Source: Schistocephalus solidus (lineage: Eukaryota; Platyhelminthes; Cestoda; Diphyllobothriidea; Diphyllobothriidae). Taken from it: a stretch of DNA of 64,000 bases. Every line of letters starts with the position of its first letter. The first letter of the stretch is position 1. The stretch spans positions 1-64,000 of the forward strand of contig WEDG01000317.1 of NCBI GenBank assembly GCA_017591395.1, in the 5' to 3' direction. This document shows positions 10,932 through 24,684 of this stretch, piece after piece. The notes beneath the pieces are model-generated. The model ran no database searches. It worked only from the letters and a program-made list of their open reading frames with translations, and was not told the DNA's origin. The position numbers were made by a program, and so were the translations under genes.

Positions 10932-13900
10932 TTCTTATTCTTTCTGGAACTCGTCTGTTGGCTTATTCTTATTCTTTCTGGAACTCGTCTGTTGGCATAT
11001 TCTTATTCTTTCTGGAACTCGTCTGTTGGCTTATTCTTATTCTTTCTGGAACTCGTCTGTTGGCTTATTCTTATTCTTTCTGGAACTCGTCTGTTGGCTT
11101 ATTCTTATTCTTTCTGGAACTCGTCTGTTGGCTTATTCCTATTCTTTCTGGAACTCGTCTGTTGGCTTATTCTTATTCTTTCTGGAACTCGTCTGTTGGC
11201 TTATTCTTATTCTTTCTGGAACTCGTTTGTTGGCTTATTCTTATTCTTTCTGGAACTCGTTTGTTGGCTTATTCTTATTCTTTCTGTAACTCGTCTGTTG
11301 GCATATTCTTATTCTTTCTGGAACTCGTCTGTTGGCTTATTCTTATTCTTTCTGGAACTCGTCTGTTGGCTTATTCCTATTCTTTCTGGAACTCGTCTGT
11401 TGGCTTATTCTTATTCTTTCTGGAACTCGTCTGTTGGCTTATTCTTATTCTTTCTGGAACTCGTCTGTTGGCTTATTCTTATTCTTTCTGGAACTCGTCT
11501 GTTGGCTTATTCTTATTCTTTCTGGAACTCGTCTGTTGGCATATTCTTATTCTTTCTGGAACTCGTCTGTTGGCATATTCTTATTCTTTCTGGAACTCGT
11601 CTGTTGGCTTATTCTTATTCTTTCTGGAACTCGTCTGTTGGCTTATTCTTATTCTTTCTGGAACTCGTCTGTTGGCTTATTCTTATTCTTTCTGGAACTC
11701 GTCTGTTGGCTTATTCTTATTCTTTCTGGAACTCGTCTGTTGGCTTATTCTTATTCTTTCTGGAACTCGTCTGTTGGCTTATTCTTATTCTTTCTGGTAC
11801 TCGTCTGATGGCTTATTCTTATTCTTTCTTGAACTCGTCTGTTGGCTTCTTATTCTTTCTGGAACTCGTCTGTTGGCTTATTCTTATTCTTTCTGGAACT
11901 CGTCTGTTGGCATATTCTTATTCTTTCTGGAACTCGTCTGTTGGCTTATTCTTATTCTTTCTGGAACTCGTCTGTTGGCTTATTCTTATTCTTTCTGGAA
12001 CTCGTCTGTTGGCTTATTCTTATTCTTTCTGGAACTCGTCTGTTGGCTTATTCTTATTCTTTCTGGAACTCGTCTGTTGGCTTATTCTTATTCTTTCTGG
12101 AACTCGTCTGTTGGCTTATTCTTATTCTTTCTGGAACTCGTCTGTTGGCTTATTCTTATTCTTTCTGGAACTCGTCTGTTGGCTTATTCCTATTTTTTCT
12201 GGAACTCGTCTGTTGGCTTATTCTTATTCTTTCTGGAACTCGTCTGTTGGCATATTCTTATTCTTTCTGGAACTCGTCTGTTGGCTTATTCTTATTCTTT
12301 CTGGAACTCGTCTGTTGGCTTATTCTTATTCTTTCTGGAACTCGTCTGTTGGCTTATTCTTATTCTTTCTGGAACTCGTCTGTTGGCTTATTCTTATTCT
12401 TTCTGGAACTCGTTTGTTGGCTTATTCTTATTCTTTCTGGAACTCGTCTGTTGGCATATTCTTATTCTTTCCTGGGAACTCGTCTGTTGGCTTATTCTTA
12501 TTCTTTCTGGAACTCGTCTGTTGGCTTATTCCTATTCTTTCTGGAACTCGTCTGTTGGCTTATTCTTATACTTTCTGGAACTCGTCTGTTGGCTTATTCT
12601 TATTCTTTCTGGAACTCGTCTGTTGGCTTATTCTTATTCTTTCTGGAACTCGTCTGTTGGCTTATTCTTATTCTTTCTGGAACTCGTCTGTTGGCATATT
12701 CTTATTCTTTCTGGAACTCGTCTGTTGGCTTATTCTTATTCTTTCTGGAACTCGTCTGTTGGCTTATTCTTATTCTTTCTGGAACTCGTCTGTTGGCTTA
12801 TTCTTATTCTTTCTGGAACTCGTCTGTTGGCATATTCTTATTCTTTCTGGAACTCGTCTGTTGGCTTATTCTTATTCTTTCTGGAACTCGTCTGTTGGCT
12901 TATTCTTATTCTTTCTGGAACTCGTCTGTTGGCTTATTCTTATTCTTTCTGGAACTCGTCTGTTGGCTTATTCTTATTCTTTCTGGAACTCGTCTGTTGG
13001 CTTATTCTTATTCTTTCTGGAACTCGTCTGTTGGCTTATTCTTATTCTTTCTGGAACTCGTCTGTTGGCATATTCTTATTCTTTCTGGAACTCGTCTGTT
13101 GGCTTATTCTTATTCTTTCTGGAACTCGTCTGTTGGCTTATTCTTATTCTTTCTGGAACTCGTCTGTTGGCTTATTCTTATTCTTTCTGGAACTCGTCTG
13201 TTGGCTTATTCTTATTCTTTCTGGAACTCGTCTGTTGGCTTATTCTTATTCTTTCTGGAACTCGTCTGTTGGCTTATTCTTATTCTTTCTGGAACTCGTC
13301 TGTTGGCTTATTCTTATTCTTTCTGGAACTCGTCTGTTGGCTTATTCTTATTCTTTCTGGAACTCGTCTGTTGGCTTATTCTTATTCTTTCTGGAACTCG
13401 TCTGTTGGCTTATTCTTATTCTTTCTGGAACTCGTCTGTTGGCTTATTCTTATTCTTTCTGGAACTCGTCTGTTGGCTTATTCTTATTCTTTCTGGAACT
13501 CGTCTGTTGGCTTATTCTATTCTTTCTGGAACTCGTCTGTTGGCTTATTCTTATTCTTTCTGGAACTCGTCTGTTGGCTTATTCTTATTCTTTCTGGAAC
13601 TCGTCTGTTGGCTTATTCTTATTCTTTCTGGAACTCGTCTGTTGGCTTATTCTTATTCTTTCTGGAACTCGTCTGTTGGCTTATTCTTATTCTTTCTGGA
13701 ACTCGTCTGTTGGCTTATTCTTATTCTTTCTGGAACTCGTCTGTTGGCTTATTCTTATTCTTTCTGGAACTCGTCTGTTGGCTTATTCTTATTCTTTCTG
13801 GAACTCGTCTGTTGGCTTATTCTTATTCTTTCTGGAACTCGTCTGTTGGCATATTCTTATTCTTTCTGGAACTCGTCTGTTGGCTTATTCTTATTCTTTC

Positions 13901-16900
13901 TGGAACTCGTCTGTTGGCATATTCTTATTCTTTCTGGAACTCGTCTGTTGGCTTATTCTTATTCTTTCTGGAACTCGTCTGTTGGCTTATTCTTATTCTT
14001 TCTGGAACTCGTCTGTTGGCTTATTCTTATTCTTTCTGGAACTCGTCTGTTGGCTTATTCTTATTCTTTCTGGAACTCGTCTGTTGGCTTATTCTTATTC
14101 TTTCTGGAACTCGTCTGTTGGCTTATTCTTATTCTTTCTGGAACTCGTCTGTTGGCTTATTCTTATTCTTTCTGGAACTCGTCTGTTGGCTTATTCTTAT
14201 TCTTTCTGGAACTCGTCTGTTGGCTTATTCTTATTCTTTCTGGAACTCGTCTGTTGGCTTATTCTTATTCTTTCTGGAACTCGTCTGTTGGCTTATTCTT
14301 ATTCTTTCTGGAACTCGTCTGTTGGCTTATTCTTATTCTTTCTGGAACTCGTCTGTTGGCTTATTCTTATTCTTTCTGGAACTCGTCTGTTGGCTTATTC
14401 TTATTCTTTCTGGAACTCGTCTGTTGGCTTATTCTTATTCTTTCTGGAACTCGTCTGTTGGCTTATTCTTATTCTTTCTGGAACTCGTCTGTTGGCTTAT
14501 TCTTATTCTTTCTAGAACTCGTCTGTTGGCTTATTCTTATTCTTTCTGGAACTCGTCTGTTGGCTTATTCTTATTCTTTTCTGGAACTCGTCTGTTGGCT
14601 TATTCTTATTCTTTCTGGAACTCGTCTGTTGGCTTTATTCTTATTCTTTCTGGAACTCGTCTGTTGGCTTATTCTTATTCTTTCTGGAACTCGTCTGTTG
14701 GCTTTATTCTTATTCTTTCTGGAACTCGTCTGTTGGCTTATTCTTATTCTTTCTGGAACTCGTTTGTTGGCTTATTCTTATTCTCTCTTGAACTCGTCTG
14801 TTGGCATATTCTTATTCTTTCTGGAACTCGTCTGTTGGCTTATTCTTATTCTTTCTGGAACTCGTCTGTCGGCTTATTCTTATTCTTTCTGGAACTCGTC
14901 TGCTGGCATATTCTTATTCTTTCTGGAACTCGTCTGTTGGCTTATTCTTATTCTTTCTGGAACTCCTCTGTTGCCTTATTCTTATTCTTTCTGGAACTCG
15001 TCTGTTGGCTTTATTCTTATTCTTTCTGGAACTCGTCTGCTGGCTTATTCTTATTCTTTCTGGAACTCGTCTGTTGGCTTTATTCTTATTCTTTCTGGAA
15101 CTCGTCTGTTGGCTTATTCTTATTCTTTCTGGAACTCGTCTGTTGGCTTATTCTTATTCTTTCTGGAACTCGTCTGTTGGCTTATTCTTATTCTTTCTGG
15201 AACTCGTCTGTTGGCTTATTCTTATTCTTTCTGGAACTCGTCTGTTGGCATATTCTTATTCTTTCTGGAACTCATCTGTTGGCTTATTCTTATTCTTTCT
15301 GGAACTCGTCTGTTGGCTTATTCTTATTCTTTCTGGAACTCGTCTGTTGGTTTATTCTTATTCTTTCTGGAACTCGTCTGTTGGCTTATTCTTATTCTTT
15401 CTGAAACTCGTCTGTTGGCTTATTCTTATTCTTTCTGGAACTCGTCTGTTGGCTTATTCTTATTCTTTCTGGAACTCGTCTGTTGGCTTATTCTTATTCT
15501 TTCTGGAACTCGTCTGTTGGCTTATTTTTATTCTTTCTGGAACTCGTCTGTTGGCTTATTCTTATTCTTTCTGGAACTCGTCTGTTGGCTTTATTCTTAT
15601 TCTTTCTGGAACTCGTCTGTTGGCTTATTCTTATTCTTTCTGGAACTCGTCTGTTGGCTTATTCTTATTCTTTTCTGGAACTCGTCTGTTGGCTTATTCT
15701 TATTCTTTCTGGAACTCGTCTGTTGGCTTATTCTTATTCTTTCTGGAACTCGTCTGTTGGCTTATTCTTATTCTTTCTGGAACTCGTCTGTTGGCTTATT
15801 CTTATTCTTTCTGGAACTCGTCTGTTGGCTTATTCTTATTCTTTCTGGAACTCGTCTGTTGGCTTATTCTTATTCTTTCTGGAACTCGTCTGTTGGCTTT
15901 ATTCTTATTCTTTCTGGAACTCGTCTGTTGGCTTATTCTTATTCTTTCTGGAACTCGTCTGTTGGCTTATTCTTATTCTTTCTGGAACTCGTCTGTTGGC
16001 TTATTCTTATTCTTTCTGGAACTCGTCTGTTGGCTTATTCTTATTCTTTCTGGAACTCGTCTGTTGGCTTATTCTTATTCTTTCTGGAACTCGTCTGTTG
16101 GCTTATTCTTATTCTTTCTGGAACTCGTCTGTTGGCTTATTCTTATTCTTTCTGGAACTCGTCTGTTGGCTTATTCTTATTCTTTCTGGAACTCGTCTGT
16201 TGGCTTATTCTTATTCTTTCTGGAACTCGTCTGTTGGCTATTCTTATTCTTTCTGGAACTCGTCTGTTGGCTTATTCTTATTCTTTCTGGAACTCGTCTG
16301 TTGGCTTATTCTTATTCTTTCTGGAACTCGTCTGTTGGCTTATTCTTATTCTTTCTGGAACTCGTCTGTTGGCTTATTCTTATTCTTTCTGGAACTCGTC
16401 TGTTGGCTTATTCTTATTCTTTCTGGAACTCGTCTGTTGGCATATTCTTATTCTTTCTGGAACTCGTCTGTTGGCTTATTCTTATTCTTTCTGGAACTCG
16501 TCTGTTGGCTTATTCTTATTCTTTCTGGAACTCGTCTGTTGGCTTATTCTTATTCTTTCTGGAACTCGTCTGTTGGTATTATTCTTATTCTTTCTGGAAC
16601 TCGTCTGTTGGCTTATTCTTATTCTTTCTGGAACTCGTCTGTTGGCTTATTCTTATTCTTTCTGGAACTCGTCTGTTGGCTTATTCTTATTCTTTCTGGA
16701 ACTCGTCTGTTGGCTTATTCTTATTCTTTCTGGAACTCGTCTGTTGGCTTATTCTTATTCTTTCTGGAACTCGTCTGTTGGCTTTATTCTTATTCTTTCT
16801 GGAACTCGTCTGTTGGCTTATTCTTATTCTTTCTGGAACTCGTCTGTTGGCTTTATTCTTATTCTTTCTGGAACTCGTCTGTTGGCATATTCTTATTCTT

Positions 16901-19900
16901 TCTGGAACTCGTCTGTTGGCTTATTCTTATTCTTTCTGGAACTCGTCTGTTGGCTTATTCTTATTCTTTCTGGAACTCGTCTGTTGGCTTTATTCTTATT
17001 CTTTCTGGAACTCATCTGATGGCTTATTCTTATTCTTTCTGGAACTCGTCTGTTGGCTTCTTATTCTTTCTGGAACTCGTCTGTTGGCTTATTCTTATTC
17101 TTTCTGGAACTCGTCTGTTGGCTTATTCTTATTCTTTCTGGAACTCGTCTGTTGGCTTTATTCTTATTCTTTCTGGAACTCGTCTGTTGGCTTATTCTTA
17201 TTCTTTCTGGAACTCGTCTGTTGGCTTTATTCTTATTCTTTCTGGAACTCGTCTGTTGGCTTATTCTTATTCTTTCTGGAACTCGTCTGTTGGCTTATTC
17301 TTTATTCTTTCTGGAACTCGTCTGTTGGCTTATTCTTATTCTTTCTGGAACTCGTCTGTTGGCTTATTCTTATTCTTTCTGGAACTCGTCTGTTGGCTTA
17401 TTCTTATTCTTTTCTGGAACTCGTCTGTTGGCTTATTCTTATTCTTTCTGGAACTCGTCTGTTGGCTTATTCTTATTCTTTCTGGAACTCGTCTGTTGGC
17501 TTTATTCTTATTCTTTTCTGGAACTCGTCTGTTGGCTTATTCTTATTCTTTCTGGAACTCGTCTGTTGGCTTTATTCTTATTCTTTTCTGGAACTCGTCT
17601 GTTGGCTTATTCTTATTCTTTCTGGAACTCGTCTGTTGGCTATTCTTATTCTTTCTGGAACTCGTCTGTTGGCTTTATTCTTATTCTTTCTGGAACTCGT
17701 CTGTTGGCTTATTCTTATTCTTTCTGGAACTCGTCTGTTGGCTTATTCTTTATTCTTTCTGGAACTCGTCTGTTGGCTTATTCTTATTCTTTCTGGAACT
17801 CGTCTGTTGGCTTTTATTCTTATTCTTTCTGGAACTCATCTGTTGGCTTATTCTTATTCTTTCTGGAACTCGTCTGTTGGCTTATTCTTATTCTTTCTGG
17901 AACTCGTCTGTTGGCTTTATTCTTATTCTTTCTGGAACCTCGTCTGTTGGTATATTCTTATTCTTTCTGGAACTCGTCTGTTGGCTTATTCTTATTCTTT
18001 CTGGAACTCGTCTGTTGGCTTATTCTTATTCTTTCTGGAACTCGTCTGTTGGCTTATTCTTATTCTTTCTGGAACTCGTCTGTTGGCTTATTCTTATTCT
18101 TTTCTGAACTCGTCTGTTGGCATATTCTTATTCTTTCTGGAACTCGTCTGTTGGCTTTATTCTTATTCTTTCTGGAACTCGTCTGTTGGCTTATTCTTAT
18201 TCTTTCTGGAACTCGTCTGTTGGCTTATTCTTATTCTTTCTGGAACTCGTCTGTTGGCTTATTCTTATTCTTTTCTGGAACTCGTCTGTTGGCTTATTCT
18301 TATTCTTTCTGGAACCTGTCTGTTGGCTTATTCTTATTCTTTCTGGAACTCGTCTGTTGGCTTATTCTTATTCTTTCTGGAACTCGTCTGTTGGTTTTAT
18401 TCTTATTCTTTCTGGAACTCGTCTGTTGGCTATATTCTTATTCTTTCTGAACTCGTCTGTTGGCATATTCTTATTCTTTCTGGAACTCGTCTGTTGGCTT
18501 ATTCTTATTCTTTCTGGAACTCGTCTGTTGGCTTTATTCTTATTCTTTCTGGAACTCGTCTGTTGGCTTATTCTTTATTCTTTCTGGAACTCGTCTGTTG
18601 GCTTATTCTTATTCTTTCTGGAACTCGTCTGTTGGCTTTATTCTTATTCTTTCTGGAACTCGTCTGTTGGCATATTCTTATTCTTTCTGGAACTCGTCTG
18701 TTGGCTTATTCTTATTCTTTCTGGAACTCGTCTGTTGGCTTATTCTTATTCTTTCTGGAACTCGTCTGTTGGCTTATTCCTATTCTTTTCTGGAACTCGT
18801 CTGTTGGCTTATTCTTATTCTTTCTGGAACTCGTCTGTTGGCTTATTCTTTTATTCTTTCTGGAACTCGTCTGTTGGCTTATTCTTATTCTTTCTGGAAC
18901 TCGTCTGTTGGCTTATTCTTATTCCTTTCTGGATCTCGTCTGTTGGCTTATTCTTATTCTTTCTGGAACTCGTCTGTTGGCATATTCTTATTCTTTTCTG
19001 AACTCGTCTGTTGGCTTATTCTTATTCTTTCTGGAACTCGTCTGTTGGCTTTATTCTTATTCTTTCTGGAACTCGTCTGTTGGCTTATTCATTTATTCTT
19101 TCTGGAACTCGTCTGTTGGCTTATTCTTATTCTTTTCTGGAACTCGTCTGTTGGCTTATTCTTATTCTTTCTGGAACTCGTCTGTTGGCATATTCTTATT
19201 CTTTCTGGAACTCGTCTGTTGGCTTTATTCTTATTCTTTCTGGAACTCGTCTGTTGGCTTTATTCTTATTCTTTCTGGAACTCGTCTGTTGGCTTATTCT
19301 TATTCTTCTGGAACTCGTCTGTTGGCTTACTATTTTATTCTTTCTGGAACTCGTCTGTTGGCTTATTCTTATTCTTTCTGGAACTCGTCTGTTGGCTTAT
19401 TCTTATTCTTTCTGGAACTCGTCTGTTGGCTTATTCTTTATTCTTTCTGGAACTCGTCTGTTGGCTTTATTCTTATTCTTTCTGGAACTCGTCTGTTGGC
19501 TTATTCTTATTCTTTCTGGAACTCGTCTGTTGGCTTATTCTTATTCTTTTCTGGAACTCGTCTGTTGGCTTATTCTTATTCTTTCTGGAACTCGTCTGTT
19601 GGCTTATTCTTATTCTTTCTGGAACTCGTCTGTTGGCTTATTCTTATTCTTTCTGGAACTCGTCTGTTGGCTTATTCTTATTCTTTCTGGAACTCGTCTG
19701 TTGGCTTATTCTTATTCTTTTCTGGAACTCGTCTGTTGGCTTATTCTTATTCTTTCTGGAACTCGTCTGTTTGGCTTATTCTTATTCTTTCTGGAACTCG
19801 TCTGTTGGCTTATTCTTATTCTTTCTGGAACTCGTCTGTTGGCTTATTCTTATTCTTTCTGGAACTCGTCTGTTGGCTTATTCTTATTCTTTCTGGAACT

Positions 19901-22900
19901 CGTCTGTTGGCTTATTCTTATTCTTTCTGGAACTCGTCTGTTGGCATATTCTTATTCTTTCTGGAACTCGTCTGTTGGCTTATTCTTATTCTTTTCTGGA
20001 ACTCGTCTGTTGGCTTATTCTTATTCTTTCTGGAACTCGTCTGTTGGCTTATTCTTATTCTTTCTGGAACTCGTCTGTTGGCTTTATTCTTATTCTTTCT
20101 GGAACTCGTCTGTTGGCTTATTCTTATTCTTTCTGGAACTCGTCTGTTGGCTTTATTCTTATTCTTTCTGAACTCGTCTGTTGGCATATTCTTATTCTTT
20201 CTGGAACTCGTCTGTTGGCTTATTCTTATTCTTTCTGGAACTCGTCTGTTGGCTTATTCTTATTCTTTCTGGAACTCGTCTGTTGGCTTATTCTTATTCT
20301 TTCTGAAACTCGTCTGTTGGTTTATTCTTATTCTTTCTGGAACTCGTCTGTTGGCTTTATTCTTATTCTTTCTGAACTCGTCTGTTGGCTTATTCTTATT
20401 CTTTCTGGAACTCGTCTGTTGGCTTATTCTTATTCTTTCTGGAACTCGTCTGTTGGCATTCCTTGTGCTGGAACTCGTGTGTTGACTCTTTCAGCGTTTC
20501 CGGAACTCGTCTGTTGGCATTCCCTATTCTCTGGAACCTGTCGGCTTTCATTCTGGAACTCATGCGGTGGCAGTGCATTGCTTATGGAACTGTCTTAGCT
20601 TCCTGTTTATGGAACTCTCTGTAAGCTCGTCCACTGGCTCTATGCTTTATTCTTGTGCTCCTGGTGCAATCTTTGGTGCTTTTCTGAACTGTCTGTTGGC
20701 TTATTCCCATTCTTCGGAACCTGTGGTGCGCATGCTGATGCTTGGAACTCCGTCTGTTGGCTTGATTCTGACTCTTCTGGAACTCGTCTGTTACTTTAGT
20801 GCCATTCTTCGAGACTCGTGTGTTGATTCTGTATTTGTTAACCCGTCTGTTGGCTTGTTCTTCTGGAACTCGTCTGTTGGCTTATTCTTATTCTTTCAGA
20901 ACTCAATCAGTGGCTTATTCTATTCTTTCTGAGAACTCCGTCTGTTGGCTTTCATTCTGATTCTTTCTGGAACTCCGTCTGTTGGCTTCATTCTCATTCT
21001 TTCTGGAACTCGTCTGTTGGTTTGTTCTGACTCTCTTTGGAAACTTCTCTGTCTGCATACTCATGTCTATCTGACCCATTCCTTTCTGTCATGGTATATT
21101 CTTATTCGTCCTGAACTCGTCGCTTATTCTATTCTTTTCTGGAACTCGTCTGTTGGCTTATTCGCATTCTTTCGATTCGTCTGTTGGCATTCTTGTTGCT
21201 GTCTGAGCCTTCTGTTGCTGGAACTCGTCATTGCTTTGTGCTGAACTATCTGTGTACACTTATTCTTCTGAACTCGTCTGCATTTAGCTGTATTCTTATT
21301 CTTTCTGGAACTCCGTCTGTTGGCTTATTCTATTCTTTCTGGAACCTCGTCTGTTGGCTTATTCTTATTCTTTCTGGAACTCGTCTGTTGGCTTATTCTT
21401 ATTCTTTTCTGGAACTCGTCTGTTGGCTTATTCTATTCTTTCTGGAACTCGTCTGTTGGCTTATTCTTATTCTTTCTGGAACTCGTCTGTTGGCTTATTC
21501 TATTCTTTCTGGAACTCGTCTGTTGGCATATTCTTATTCTTTCTGGAACTCGTCTGTTGGCTTATTCTTATTCTTTCTGGAACTCGTCTGTTGGCTTATT
21601 CTTATTCTTTCTGGAACTCGTCTGTTGGCTTATTCTTATTCTTTTCTGGAACTCGTCTGTTGGCTTATTCTTATTCTTTCTGGAACTCGTCTGTTGGCTT
21701 ATTCTTATTCTTTCTGGAACTCGTCTGTTGGCATATTCTTATTCTTTCTGGAACTCGTCTGTTGGCATATTCTTATTCTTTCTGGAACTCGTCTGTTGGC
21801 TTATTCTTATTCTTTCTGGAACTCGTCTGTTGGCTTATTCTTATTCTTTCTGGAACTCGTCTGTTGGCTTATTCTTATTCTTTCTGGAACTCGTCTGTTG
21901 GCTTATTCTTATTCTTTCTGGAACTCGTCTGTTGGCTTATTCTTATTCTTTCTGGAACTCGTCTGTTGGCTTATTCTTATTCTTTCTGGAACTCGTCTGT
22001 TGGCTTATTCTTATTCTTTCTGGAACTCGTCTGTTGGCTTATTCCTATTCTTTCTTGGAACTCGTCTGTTGGCTTATTCTTATTCTTTCTGGAACTCGTC
22101 TGTTGGCTTATTCTTATTCTTTCTGGAACTCGTCTGTTGGCTTATTCTTATTCTTTCTGGAACTCGTCTGTTGGCTTATTCTTATTCTTTCTGGAACTCG
22201 TCTGTTGGCTTATTCTTATTCTTTCTGGAACTCGTCTGTTGGCTTATTCTTATTCTTTCTGGAACTCGTCTGTTGGCTTATTCTTATTCTTTCTGGAACT
22301 CGTCTGTTGGCTTTATTCTTATTCTTTCTGGAACTCGTCTGTTGGCTTATTCTTATTCTTTCTGGAACTCGTCTGTTGGCTTTATTCTTATTCTTTCTGG
22401 AACTCGTCTGTTGGCATATTCTTATTCTTTTCTGGAACTCGTCTGTTGGCTTATTCTTATTCTTTCTGGAACTCGTCTGTTGGCTTATTCTTATTCTTTC
22501 TGGAACTCGTCTGTTGGCTTATTCTTATTCTTTCTGGAACTCGTCTGTTGGCTTATTCTTATTCTTTCTGGAACTCGTCTGTTGGCTTATTCTTATTCTT
22601 TCTGGAACTCGTCTGTTGGCTTATTCTTATTCTTTTCTGGAACTCGTCTGTTGGCTTATTCTTATTCTTTCTGGAACTCGTCTGTTGGCTTATTCTTATT
22701 CTTTCTGGAACTCGTCTGTTGGCTTATTCTTATTCTTTCTGGAACTCGTCTGTTGGCTTATTCTTATTCTTTCTGGAACTCGTCTGTTGGCTTATTCTTA
22801 TTCTTTCTGGAACCTCGTCTGTTGGCTTATTCTTATTCTTTTCTGGAACTCGTCTGTTGGCTTATTCTTTATTCTTTCTGGAACTCGTCTGTTGGCTTAT

Positions 22901-24621
22901 TCTTATTCTTTCTGGAACTCGTCTGTTGGCTTATTCTTATTCTTTCTGGAACTCGTCTGTTGGCTTATTCTTATTCTTTCTGGAACTCGTCTGTTGGCTT
23001 ATTCTTATTCTTTCTGGAACTCGTCTGTTGGCTTATTCTTATTCTTTCTGGAACTCGTCTGTTGGCTTATTCTTATTCTTTCTGGAACCTGTCTGTTATT
23101 TTATTCTGTCGTCGGAACCTGCGGTTTATTCTTATTCTTTCTGGAACTCGTCTGTTGGCTTATTCTTATTCTTTCTGGAACTCGTCTGTTGGCTTATTCT
23201 TATTCTTTCTGGAACTCGTCTGTTGGCTTATTCTTATTCTTTCTGGAACTCGTCTGTTGGCTTATTCTTATTCTTTCTGGAACTCGTCTGTTGGCTTATT
23301 CCTATTCTTTCTGGAACTCGTCTGTTGGCTTATTCTTATTCTTTCTGGAACTCGTCTGTTGGCTTATTCCTATTCTTTCGGAACCTCGTCTGTTGGCTTA
23401 TTCTTATTCTTTCTGGAACTCGTCTGTTGGCTTATTCTTATTCTTTCTGGAACTCGTTTGTTGGCTTATTCCTATTCTTTCTGGAACTCGTCTGTTGGCT
23501 TATTCTTATTCTTTCTGGAACTCGTCTGTTGGCTTATTCTTATTCTTTCTGGAACTCGTCTGTTGGCATATTCTTATTCTTTCTGGAACTCGTCTGTTGT
23601 CTTATTCTTATTCTTTATGGAACTCGTCTGTTGGCTTATTCTTATTCTTTCTGGAACTCGTCTGTTGGCTTATTCCTATTCTTTCTGGAACTCGTCTGTT
23701 GGCTTATTCTTATTCTTTCTGGAACTCGTCTGTTGGCTTATTCTTATTCTTTCTGGAACTCGTCTGTTGGCTTATTCCTATTCTTTCTGGAACTCGTCTG
23801 TTGGCTTATTCTTATTCTTTCTGGAACTCGTCTGTTGGCTTATTCTTATTCTTTTCTGGAACTCGTCTGTTGGCATATTCTTATTCTTTCTGGAACTCGT
23901 CTGTTGGCTTATTCTTATTCTTTCTGGAACTCGTCTGTTGGCTTATTCTTATTCTTTTTGGAACTCGTCTGTTGGCTTATTCTTATTCTTTCTGGAACTC
24001 GTCTGTTGGCTTATTCCTATTCTTTCTGGAACTCGTCTGTTGGCTTATTCTTATTCTTTCTGGAACTCGTCTGTTGGCTTATTCTTATTCTTTCTGGAAC
24101 TCGTCTGTTGGCTTATTCTTATTCTTTCTGGAACTCGTCTGTTGGCTTATTCCTATTCTTTCTGGAACTCGTCTGTTGGCTTATTCTTATTCTTTCTGGA
24201 ACTCGTCTGTTGGCTTATTCTTATTCTTTCTGGAATTCGTCTGTTGGCTTATTCTTATTCTTTCTGGAACTCGTCTGTTGGCTTATTCTTATTCTTTCTG
24301 GAACTCGTCTGTTGGCTTATTCCTATTCTTTCTGGAACTCGTCTGTTGGCTTATTCTTATTCTTTCTGGAACTCGTCTGTTGGCTTATTCTTATTCTTTC
24401 TGGAACTCGTCTGTTGGCTTATTCTTATTCTTTCTGGAACTCGTCTGTTGGCTTATTCCTATTTTTTCTGGAACTCGTCTGTTGGCTTATTCTTATTCTT
24501 TCTGGAACTCGTCTGTTGGCTTATTCTTATTCTTTCTGGAACTCGTCTGTTGGCTTATTCTTATTCTTTCTGGAACTCATCTTTTGACTTCTTATTCTTT
24601 CTGGAACTCGTCTGTTGGCTT
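10932..24621. repeat. 34-bp minisatellite array, about 13.7 kb
   Basis: The unit is 34 bases: two TTATTC hexamers, TTTCT, then GGAACTCGTCTGTTGGC. Roughly 280 units lie left of 20.45 kb and about 98 right of 21.30 kb. Common variants are GGCATATTC, TTATTCCTATTC and CGTTTG. The stretch 12.8-14.5 kb is nearly invariant, while 14.57-20.45 kb is rich in single-base length variants such as GGCTTTATTC, ATTCTTTATTC and ATTCTTTTCTGG. No unit has a stop in any plus-strand frame, so reading frames up to 1,894 codons arise, all repeating one 34-residue hydrophobic peptide. These are not genes. Confidence 0.98.
20453..21296. repeat. Decayed block inside the minisatellite
   Basis: Units are still recognisable by GGAACTCGTCTGTTGGC-like cores, but lengths vary from about 20 to 60 bases and substitutions are dense. 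Near-perfect units resume abruptly at about 21,297. This could be old array sequence or poor consensus in an unresolvable region. Confidence 0.85.
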
Positions 24622-24684
24622 CGAGCAGCAACCACTCACCTTTGATAAAAGCCACCACACTTATTTTTATCACTAATAGTACTA

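Noticed and set aside
19918..20187. Minus-strand Arg/Lys-rich ORFs in the array
   Set aside because: The minus strand has one stop per three units. The longer frames appear only where indels skip it.
10811..20598. Very long ORFs (up to 1,894 codons) on the plus strand
   Set aside because: They are frame readings of the 34-bp array. All three frames are equally open and give the same 34-residue cycle, and frame switches at each indel leave the peptide unchanged, which no real coding constraint would show.
10932..24621. CRISPR-like direct repeats of 34 bp
   Set aside because: There are no spacers: units abut directly. The context is eukaryotic with no cas genes.
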